Made by a program: the position numbers and the translations under genes. DNA of 25,089 bases, taken from contig CAYTGR010000062.1 in assembly GCA_964437445.1 (NCBI GenBank), positions 1 to 25,089 on the forward strand, read 5' to 3'. The notes under the pieces are model-generated. The model saw only the letters and a program-made list of their open reading frames with translations, searched no databases and was not told the origin of the DNA. This DNA is from CAYTGR01 sp964437445 (GTDB taxonomy: Bacteria; Chloroflexota; Anaerolineae; B4-G1; SLSP01). Positions within the stretch are counted from its first letter, which is position 1. The number at the start of each line of letters is the position of its first letter. Below are positions 14,814 to 21,085 of this stretch, piece by piece.

Positions 14814-15328
14814 TCCTGCCCTGTTCCAAGCGCAAACGCGATCCCGCCACCATATACAGCCATGTGCTGGTCAACGGCCAGCCGATGGCCGAAGCGTGGT
14901 CGGTGTACGACGGCAATCAGACCCGCCTGGCGCGCCGCGAGCTGCTCGCGTCGCCCCGCTGGAGCGACCTGACCGTGGTCTTTCTCTCAGCGCGCTACGG
15001 CCTGGTCTGGCCCGACGCGCTGATCCCCTACTATGATGAGGCCCTGGCCCGCGAGCGGGCCACCGACCGATTCTGGGTCCGGCAGCGAATCACCGAGGTC
15101 TGGGGCACTATCGTGGGCTTTGATGCCCACACCGTGACCTACGCCTTTGGCGGTTTGTACGAGCAGGCGTTGATGACCGGCCTGCGGCCATTCACGGCCT
15201 TGACGCTAAACCGCCTGGCACCGCACGCGCGTGGTCAGGGCGACTACCTGGCGGCGCTGCGCGATTTCTTTATGGCGCTCAAGGCCGCCCGACGGGCCAG
15301 AAACGCCGCCACTATCCCCCCACTGTAG
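14801..15328 (+). CDS. DUF6884-like protein
   Basis: 175 residues from the ATG at 14801 (GGAGGAG just upstream, inside the previous gene). The hallmark N-terminus 'HYLILPCSKRKRDP' and the segment 'VFLSARYGLVWPDALIPYYD' match the DUF6884-type family as I remember it: a Rossmann-like fold with a conserved CSK/R motif and SARYGL loop. Its biochemical activity is not established. These proteins are common on phages, plasmids and near defence or base-modification genes. Together with the PP-loop enzyme it raises the possibility of nucleobase chemistry, which is inference. Confidence 0.65.
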   Translation: MHYLILPCSKRKRDPATIYSHVLVNGQPMAEAWSVYDGNQTRLARRELLASPRWSDLTVVFLSARYGLVWPDALIPYYDEALARERATDRFWVRQRITEVWGTIVGFDAHTVTYAFGGLYEQALMTGLRPFTALTLNRLAPHARGQGDYLAALRDFFMALKAARRARNAATIPPL

Positions 15329-15392
15329 CACCAGGGGTTTGTCGCGGCGGGCCTCCGAGCTCATTACCTAAATTACTTACGGAGGAATTACT

Positions 15393-16019
15393 ATGTCTAC
15401 GTTTAACGAAACCTTGTGCAAGGCCACGGCAACCGTGGCCCTGGAGCGGGCCGGCGAGCACGAACTGATCGTGCGCCTCGCCGGCGAGTCGCTCTACACC
15501 CTCTACGTTGAGGAGCGGCAGTTTGAGCCGTATTGGTCCGGCGGGAAGCCCCGCAAAACGGGGACGAACCGCGCCGTGTACCGCGATGACGGTCAGGGTA
15601 GCCGGTGTCGCAGCCTGGACCAGGCCGCCACTGATCTGGCCCGGCTGGGCCTGGACCCGGAGCCGTTGCTGCAAATAGCCCTGGCCCTGGGCTGGGAACC
15701 AACCCTGGTAAACGCGGCCCGGGCCACGGCCGCCGCGGCCCCGCGCTACCCGGAATGTCCGGTGTTCGCCCGAGTTGAATGGGCCGTGGAAGACATTACC
15801 GAACCTGAAGTGAATGGCGTCGCCGTCAATTGGGACGGGGAAACGGCGTTCAAATTCCTCACAGCCGTGGAGTCTGATCTGGCCCAAGCCATGTGCGAGG
15901 CCGGCCGCGCGTTCCTGGAAACTGAGGCCCGTATCTGGGCTGAAGAAAACCAGGTCGCCGCGCCGGTGAGCGCAGACGCGGAAGACGACTGTGACGACGC
16001 TGACTATGGGGGAGAGTAA
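15393..16019 (+). CDS. Hypothetical protein, paralogue of the 7459 gene
   Basis: 208 residues, with GGAGG at 15381-15385. Residues about 1-60 are beta-rich ('HELIVRLAGESLYTLYVEE'). Then comes 'GTNRAVYRDDGQGSRCRS' and 'DLARLGLDPEPLLQIALALGW', shared with the 7459 protein. The extra C-terminal 90 residues include 'FKFLTAVESDLAQAMCEAG' and an acidic tail (DAEDDCDDADYGGE), perhaps DNA-mimic-like or simply disordered. Function unknown. The gene keeps a ribosome site and its own downstream leader hairpin, so it appears intact. Confidence 0.65.
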   Translation: MSTFNETLCKATATVALERAGEHELIVRLAGESLYTLYVEERQFEPYWSGGKPRKTGTNRAVYRDDGQGSRCRSLDQAATDLARLGLDPEPLLQIALALGWEPTLVNAARATAAAAPRYPECPVFARVEWAVEDITEPEVNGVAVNWDGETAFKFLTAVESDLAQAMCEAGRAFLETEARIWAEENQVAAPVSADAEDDCDDADYGGE

Positions 16020-16055
16020 TCTCCCAGCCTGAACTACCCCAAATTATCCCGGCCG

Positions 16056-16103
16056 GGAGCCGCGCAGCCTCCCCACCGGGGAAAACCGCTGCTGCGCGGC
16101 TCC
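16056..16103 (+). promoter_or_regulatory. Two-tier leader hairpin
   Basis: GGAGCCGCGCAG (16056-16067) pairs perfectly with 16092-16103. Inside, TCCCC 16070-16074 pairs with 16078-16082 around ACC, leaving a 9-base bulge on the 3' side. CTCCTTAA follows and the next start codon is 46 bases on. Confidence 0.65.
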
Positions 16104-16149
16104 TTAACCAATCTTGCATTACATATCCACGTTCAAGTTAAGGAGCACT

Positions 16150-16428
16150 ATGTCCCTCATTACCTGGTCTTTGCCCTGGTTACCCCGCCTGCTGACCCCC
16201 CGGTCACCGGCGGTTACTGATCGTCCTACCTGCCCGCACTGTGGGGCCCGGGTGAGCCCGACCCACACCTCCTGCTGGCGCTGTGGCACCCCGCAACTGG
16301 CCGCGTTGCAACGCGGGCGCCCCCGGCGCCCGGCGTTGCCGGCGACCGTGTCCAATCACCAAGTCACCACCAAGTTCCCGCTCCAGGTAAGGGCGTGGAA
16401 CTGGTGGCAAGCCGCTGAAATCCTATAG
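16150..16428 (+). CDS. Small zinc-ribbon protein
   Basis: 92 residues from the ATG at 16150 with AAGGAG upstream. CPHC (Cys28, Cys31) and CWRC (Cys42, Cys45) are separated by ten residues, a classical zinc-ribbon as found in 'double zinc ribbon' proteins. The N-terminus is hydrophobic (ITWSLPWLPRLL) and may touch a membrane or partner; the C-terminus is basic. Probably a small nucleic-acid- or protein-binding factor. Confidence 0.6.
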   Translation: MSLITWSLPWLPRLLTPRSPAVTDRPTCPHCGARVSPTHTSCWRCGTPQLAALQRGRPRRPALPATVSNHQVTTKFPLQVRAWNWWQAAEIL

Positions 16429-16437
16429 GAGACCCCC

Positions 16438-16965
16438 ATGACTATCTTACAAACCCTCAAAAACCCGCAAGGCATGTCCGCGCAGTGTTCCTACCTGGTC
16501 TACGACGACAACACCTTGTATGCCCTGGATCTGATCGGCCCGGAAAGCGCCGTCAAGGCGCTGGCCGCGTCCATCTATGAAAAGAACCGGCGCTTGCTGT
16601 GGGGCCACCGCGCCTACCTGGCCGACCCGGGCCTGGTTGGCACCGGCAAAGAGACGCTTTGCCAGCGCCCCAACCTCTACCGCTGGCATTTCAGCGTCCG
16701 GCCTAGCCCCAGCGAGCCGCTGGTCCTGGTCTACGGCTTCGGCCGGCAGAGTCAGGAACAGGCGTTGCTCGCGGCGCTACAACAGCATACCCCCTGGCCG
16801 GCCCGGCCGGACTGGGAGTTGCTGTACCAAGCCGGTCTGGAAGCTGACCTGGTGCTGCCGTTGAAAACGGCCGGTAGCGTCGTCTTCGCCTTCCACCTGG
16901 TCAGCGCCGGGTGGGAAAAGGTGTTAGACACCCTGGCGAAAAGCGGCGAGTTGCCGCTCAATTAG
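16438..16965 (+). CDS. Hypothetical protein
   Basis: 175 residues, with TAGGAGA before the ATG and only nine bases after the previous stop, so it is in operon with it. Alpha/beta composition: 'CSYLVYDDNTLYALDLIG', 'YRWHFSVRP', 'PLVLVYGFGRQSQEQALLAA' and 'SVVFAFHLVSAGWEKVLDTL'. No catalytic motif visible. I do not recognise the family. It lies just upstream of the large methyltransferase-helicase gene, separated by a leader hairpin. Confidence 0.6.
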   Translation: MTILQTLKNPQGMSAQCSYLVYDDNTLYALDLIGPESAVKALAASIYEKNRRLLWGHRAYLADPGLVGTGKETLCQRPNLYRWHFSVRPSPSEPLVLVYGFGRQSQEQALLAALQQHTPWPARPDWELLYQAGLEADLVLPLKTAGSVVFAFHLVSAGWEKVLDTLAKSGELPLN

Positions 16966-16996
16966 CCATTAACCACCATAGGGGCCAGGCCCCGCC

Positions 16997-17036
16997 GGAG
17001 ACTCGCCGGCGGGCTACCAGCCCCCGGCGGGTCTCC
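16997..17036 (+). promoter_or_regulatory. Two-tier leader hairpin upstream of the MTase-helicase gene
   Basis: GGAGACTCGCCGG (16997-17009) pairs with 17024-17036 over 13 positions with one T-G wobble. Inside, GGGCT 17011-17015 pairs with 17019-17023 around ACC. A short GGGGCC/GGCCCC hairpin precedes it. CTCCTTATCTC follows. Confidence 0.65.
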
Positions 17037-17072
17037 TTATCTCAGCCATTATCAAACAAGGAGACACCTGAC

Positions 17073-20000
17073 ATGACTCGCTTAGCAGCGCAAGAAAAGG
17101 GGGAGTTCTACCCAACCCCCCTGGAAATCGTGGACCTGGTCCTGGGGCACCTCGCCCTGGACCTGACCAAGAAAAGCGGCCTGGTCCGCCTCTTTGACCC
17201 CTGCGCCGGCACGGGGCAGCCGCTCCAGCGGCTCGCCGCCGGCCTGCGCGCCCGCTACCCGCTGGAACAGCGCGACGTGACCATTCAGACCTGGGGCGTG
17301 GAACTCCACGAGGAGCGCGCCGCCGAGGCCGCCGCCCGGCTGGATGTAGTGGTTCAGGCCCCGTTTGAGACGGTGAACTGGACCATGAGACAATTCGGTG
17401 TGGCGAACGTTTTGTTCCTCAATCCCCCCTATGACTTTTCTGAGGACAGCGGCCGGATGGAGACCTGGTTTCTCCGGCAGGCGTCTGACGCCCTGGTCAA
17501 GGACGGCTTGTTGATCTACCTGGTCCCGCCCGCCGCCTTGACCTGGGAGACCGGGGAGCTGCTGTACACGCGGTACGACCGCGTGCAGCTCTACCGTTTC
17601 CCAGACCCCTGGTATGTCGCCTTTAAGCAGGTGGTCATCTTAGGGCGGAAACGCCCGCAGACGCTCACCTACTGGGCGGTTTCCGAGGAAATCCAGGAGT
17701 TTCAACGCTATGCCCCCCAGGCTGCGGCCTGGATGCGCCCCCTGGACCCCCGCACCTTGCCGGTGCTGCCCGGCGCGCCGGAGACCCGCTATGTCGTCCC
17801 CCTGGTGGGGACACACCGGGCGGAACTCCGCCGCACCGAGTGGCTGGCCGAGGAAATCCAGGCGCGGTTGACACTGCCCCTGGAGCTGACGTGGCAGGAG
17901 ACCGGGCCGCTGGAGGTGCTGGAGGACCCCAAACGGGGCCACCTGGCGCAACTGGTGGCTTCCGGCCTGCTGGACACGGTGACGCTCGCCGACGGCGAGG
18001 TCATCAAAGGGCGGTCCGTGCCCGTCATTGAGCGCACTGAGGAAGACGATGGGGAAACCGAGACCGTCACCGAGATCACCCGGTGGGCGGCCTCCATCGT
18101 GCGCGTCACGCGGAACGGAGCCGAGTGGCTCCAGGGCGCGACCGCGCTGCCCTTTCTGGAAACCAACGCCGACCGGCTGGCCCGGCTGCTGCGCGGGCGC
18201 TTACAGCCCTACGGCAACCACGCCCAACCCGGCGAGCAGGCCATCCTCGACACCCTCTCTCAAGACAGACCGCGGCCCGACGGTACAGGCGACTGCGGCC
18301 TGTACCCCGACCAGCGCAAGACCGTCATCGCCGCGCTGCGCGCCCTGGCGCGCCACGGCGTAGCCCACGCCGTCTGCGAAATGGGCTACGGCAAGACCAC
18401 GGTCGGCTCGGCGGTCATCGCCACCGGAGACTACTACCCGGCGCTGATTGTTTGTCCCCCGACCCTCCTGGATAAATGGGCCCGCGAGGCCCAGCAGATC
18501 ATCCCCGGCGCGCAGGTTGTTACCGCGCTGCGCCTGGGTGAGTTGCAGGCGGCCCTCGCGGCCTACCGGCCCGGCGACAAACTGATCGTCATCACCTCGC
18601 GCACCATGGCGAAGATGGGCCCCGGCTGGGACAAGGCCGCGGCCACCCGGTACGCACTGCCGGCCACCCGCGAGTACTCACGGGAGATAGCAGCGGCGCT
18701 GCGCGCCCCGTTCCGGGACGCGGTCGCCGCCTACCAGGCGGCGCGCGCAACACTGCCCGGCGGGCCGCTGCCGCCGCCCCGGCCCTGGCCGTTCACCACC
18801 CCCGAGACCCCGACCCCGCTGACGGGACTACGCCGGGCCGCGCTCGCGCACGCCCAGGCGGTCCCGGTCTGCCCGGAGTGCGGGCAGCCGGTCGGTGAAC
18901 ATTACCGGCGCGCCACGCCGGCCACGTGTAACCACCGTACCGAGACCGAGAACGACGGGGCCACGCTCTGCTTGGCTCCCCTCTACGAGTACCAACCGAA
19001 GGTGAGCCGGCGCTGGCCGCTGGCGTCGTACATCCAGCGCCAGGCTAAGGGCTTCTTCAAGTTGTTGATCGTGGACGAAGTCCACGAGGACAAGGCCGAG
19101 GAATCCGATCAGGGCGAAGCTTTTGGGCGCCTCGCCCAGGCCATCCCCCACGTATTGACCCTCACCGGGACCTTTTACGGCGGGGTTTCTTCCAGCATTT
19201 TCTACCTGCTCTTCCGCGCCCAGCGGGACATCCGCCGGGAATGGAAAATCGGCGATAAGGAACGCTGGATTGTCACCTACGGGCGGCTGATGAAGACTTA
19301 CAAAACGTCGGTGGGTTCCTCAGCCCACAACGCCCGCGCCAAGACCCGCGTCAACATCAAGGAAATCCCCGGCATTGCGCCCGGGGTGCTCAGGCACATC
19401 CTGCACACCGTCATCTTCCGCAGTATCAAGGACCTGGGGGTGCAACTGCCGCCGTTCTACGACGAGGTAGTGGCGCTGCCCATGTCCCCGGCGCTGGCCG
19501 CCGATGTCCAGCGGGTAGAAGCCTACACCTGGGAACAGGTGCGGCAGCATCGCAACCGCTACCTCTCTTCCTGGCTCCAGTGGACGCTCTCCCGGCCCAA
19601 TTCGGCCTTCCGGGAGGAAGTGGTCCGGCCGCTGGACGCGGCCACGGAGCCCCTGGTGGCTCCCGCCGTGGTGAGCGGTGACGCGCTGCTGCCCAAAGAA
19701 CAATGGCTGGTCAACACCGCGCAGCAGGAACTCGCCGAGGGCCGGCGGGTGCTGGTGTACTTGCGCCAGACCGGGACGCGGGACATCCGCCAGCGCCTGG
19801 TCACGGTCCTGCAACGGGCCGGGGTCAACGCCGCAGTGCTGCCCGACGGCCTGGAACCGCGCAAGCGGGAAGCCTGGCTCAACGCGCACCAGCCGGGGGT
19901 GCTCATTGTCAATCCCCGCAAGGTCGCCACCGGGCTGGACTTAGTCCAGTACCAGACGGTGATCTTCTACGAAATTGAATACAGCCTCTACGTGGTGTGG

Positions 20001-20456
20001 CAGGCGTGCCGGCGCGTCTGGCGCTTAGGCCAGCACCAACCGGTGCGCTGCTACTACCTGGTTTACCAGGAGACGATGGAGGAGCGGGCCATCCGGCTCA
20101 TCGGTCAGAAGATGACCGCCGCGCAGTTGCTCTATGGCGACGACGTGGCCGGGGCGCTGGTAGATGACAGTGTGGACGACGAGGCCTCGCTCGTCATGGC
20201 CTTGATGCAGTCCATCGAGGCCGACGAGCAGATCGCCAGTATCAGCCACCTGTTCGGCTCCGACGAGGTGTACACCCAGTCCCCCGTCGGCGTGCCGACC
20301 AAGCAGTCGCCCCGCCTGACCATCGTGGAACTGTTGGCCCAGCAGGGCCAGACCCTGGATGACCTCCGCCGCGCGCAGCGCCGCCGGCGCGCCCCGCGCG
20401 CCCCGGCTGCGCTGCCGCCCGGTGTCGTCCAGGCCGGGTTGTTTGATTCCGCTTAG
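17073..20456 (+). CDS. DNA methyltransferase fused to SNF2-family helicase
   Basis: 1127 residues from the ATG at 17073 (AAGGAGA upstream; the frame runs on into the previous gene without a better start). Residues 1-190: an amino-methyltransferase with 'FDPCAGTG' (41-48, motif I), 'WGVELHEERA' (motif II) and NPPY at 117-120, the signature of N6-adenine or N4-cytosine enzymes; this N-terminus resembles DUF6094. From about 410: a superfamily 2 helicase with Walker A 'MGYGKTT' (Lys441), a zinc-finger insertion from Cys600 (CPEC...CNH...C), DEVH at 668-671, LTGTF at 697, and a C-terminal lobe with 'GLDL' and 'QACRRVWRLGQ' (977-987), the SNF2 motif VI. It ends QAGLFDSA. MTase-helicase fusions of phages and plasmids (P1 DarB is the known case) protect DNA from host restriction; a defence or replication role is also possible. 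Confidence 0.85.
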   Translation: MTRLAAQEKGEFYPTPLEIVDLVLGHLALDLTKKSGLVRLFDPCAGTGQPLQRLAAGLRARYPLEQRDVTIQTWGVELHEERAAEAAARLDVVVQAPFETVNWTMRQFGVANVLFLNPPYDFSEDSGRMETWFLRQASDALVKDGLLIYLVPPAALTWETGELLYTRYDRVQLYRFPDPWYVAFKQVVILGRKRPQTLTYWAVSEEIQEFQRYAPQAAAWMRPLDPRTLPVLPGAPETRYVVPLVGTHRAELRRTEWLAEEIQARLTLPLELTWQETGPLEVLEDPKRGHLAQLVASGLLDTVTLADGEVIKGRSVPVIERTEEDDGETETVTEITRWAASIVRVTRNGAEWLQGATALPFLETNADRLARLLRGRLQPYGNHAQPGEQAILDTLSQDRPRPDGTGDCGLYPDQRKTVIAALRALARHGVAHAVCEMGYGKTTVGSAVIATGDYYPALIVCPPTLLDKWAREAQQIIPGAQVVTALRLGELQAALAAYRPGDKLIVITSRTMAKMGPGWDKAAATRYALPATREYSREIAAALRAPFRDAVAAYQAARATLPGGPLPPPRPWPFTTPETPTPLTGLRRAALAHAQAVPVCPECGQPVGEHYRRATPATCNHRTETENDGATLCLAPLYEYQPKVSRRWPLASYIQRQAKGFFKLLIVDEVHEDKAEESDQGEAFGRLAQAIPHVLTLTGTFYGGVSSSIFYLLFRAQRDIRREWKIGDKERWIVTYGRLMKTYKTSVGSSAHNARAKTRVNIKEIPGIAPGVLRHILHTVIFRSIKDLGVQLPPFYDEVVALPMSPALAADVQRVEAYTWEQVRQHRNRYLSSWLQWTLSRPNSAFREEVVRPLDAATEPLVAPAVVSGDALLPKEQWLVNTAQQELAEGRRVLVYLRQTGTRDIRQRLVTVLQRAGVNAAVLPDGLEPRKREAWLNAHQPGVLIVNPRKVATGLDLVQYQTVIFYEIEYSLYVVWQACRRVWRLGQHQPVRCYYLVYQETMEERAIRLIGQKMTAAQLLYGDDVAGALVDDSVDDEASLVMALMQSIEADEQIASISHLFGSDEVYTQSPVGVPTKQSPRLTIVELLAQQGQTLDDLRRAQRRRRAPRAPAALPPGVVQAGLFDSA

Positions 20457-20509
20457 GGACTCCGGTCCCCCGTTGAAACTGCCCCACGTCTACGACCTGG
20501 GGCAGTTTT
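20456..20509 (+). terminator. UNCG-hairpin plus terminator module, copy 3
   Basis: GGGAC-TCCG-GTCCC (20456-20469) starts on the last base of the stop codon. Six bases (CCGTTG) follow, then AAACTGCCCCA 20476-20486 paired with 20498-20508 and a TTTT tract. Same architecture and spacing as copies 1 and 2. It ends the third gene block. Confidence 0.85.
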
Positions 20510-20858
20510 CTTGAGGGCTGACGCGGTGGATTCCAGGGCAATATCTGGAATCCCGGTTCCCTGGACACCGCACCGGCGCCGGACTACCAGCGGATGTACG
20601 GTTGGCCAGACACGGTGTACGGCTGATTACAAAGTGGTGCGCGGGCGATCAAAAGTGGTGCGCGACGCACCACCCCGGCCGGCATGGGTCACTTGGTGGT
20701 TGGAGGGAACCGGTGGATCAGCCTGCGGGAACGGGGGCTGGGATTTGAGGGGATTGAATGAACGTTTTCGAGGGGGAGATACAGACGGCAAACCGGCCCA
20801 CCAGGGCCGGTTTGGCTGTTGAAAAGGACTGTTAATTACTATTAACAGGCATTGGGAT
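20510..20858. other. Gene-free segment with short repeats and hairpins
   Basis: No supported gene. Visible: GATTCCAG 20529-20536 paired with 20545-20552, enclosed by GCGGTG and CACCGC arms; two direct repeats AAAGTGGTGCGCG at 20631-20643 and 20652-20664 (21-base period), the second forming a hairpin with CGCACCAC 20666-20673; and a 10-bp inverted repeat at 20790-20813. Composition begins to fall in GC here. It may be a junction between the replicon block and the right-hand region. Confidence 0.5.
20790..20813. terminator. Inverted repeat, possible bidirectional terminator
   Basis: AAACCGGCCC 20790-20799 pairs perfectly with 20804-20813 over ACCA. A-rich and T-rich ends are three bases each, and no long T tract follows on either strand, so a terminator role is uncertain. 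Confidence 0.4.
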
Positions 20859-20886
20859 TTGACGCGCAATAAAGTGAGCCTATACT
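20859..20886 (+). promoter_or_regulatory. Sigma70-type promoter
   Basis: TTGACG at 20859-20864 and TATACT at 20881-20886 are 16 bases apart. Transcription would start near 20893, upstream of a terminator at 21006-21040 and of the restriction-modification gene at 21086. Confidence 0.6.
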
Positions 20887-20892
20887 TATCTT

Positions 20893-21040
20893 TAGAAACC
20901 AACAGCGCCCCGGCTCTGATCCAGCACGGGGCACTGCTAACCACGGCGGTCGCGTCGCCCTGGTGGGCATGAGTATAGCAGCCTTCGCTGAAGGGGCAAA
21001 TCAGACACCCGCCGGATTGCGCGCCGGCGGGTGTTTTGTT
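20893..21040 (+). ncRNA. Candidate small RNA or attenuated leader
   Basis: About 150 bases between a plausible promoter and a strong intrinsic terminator, with no open frame of note on the + strand. It has G/C-rich complementary blocks (GCCCCG near 20909 and CGGGGC near 20926; CCTTCGCTGAAGG near 20982). I do not recognise a riboswitch or known RNA. Either a free small RNA or a leader whose termination controls the downstream restriction-modification gene. Confidence 0.45.
21006..21040 (+). terminator. Intrinsic terminator upstream of the restriction-modification gene
   Basis: CACCCGCCGG 21006-21015 pairs perfectly with 21024-21033 (plus A21005-T21034) over an 8-base loop, followed by TTTTGTTT. 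It lies 46 bases before the start codon of the restriction-modification gene. Confidence 0.8.
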
Positions 21041-21085
21041 TAGCAAACCAAGCAGCCTCATAGTCCAACAAAGGCGTTTTTAACA

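Noticed and set aside
16911..17072. An N-terminal extension of the MTase-helicase starting at 16911
   Set aside because: It would lie inside the previous gene and across the leader hairpin. The ATG at 17073 has a good ribosome site and a family-like N-terminus follows it.
1697..20552. TCTGGAATC at about 1697 and 20544 as attachment-site repeats
   Set aside because: Nine bases shared is expected by chance in 25 kb, and no integrase is present.
20893..21040. Known riboswitch or signal recognition particle RNA upstream of the restriction gene
   Set aside because: I compared remembered core motifs (ZTP, cobalamin, TPP, glycine, SRP, T-box) and none fits.
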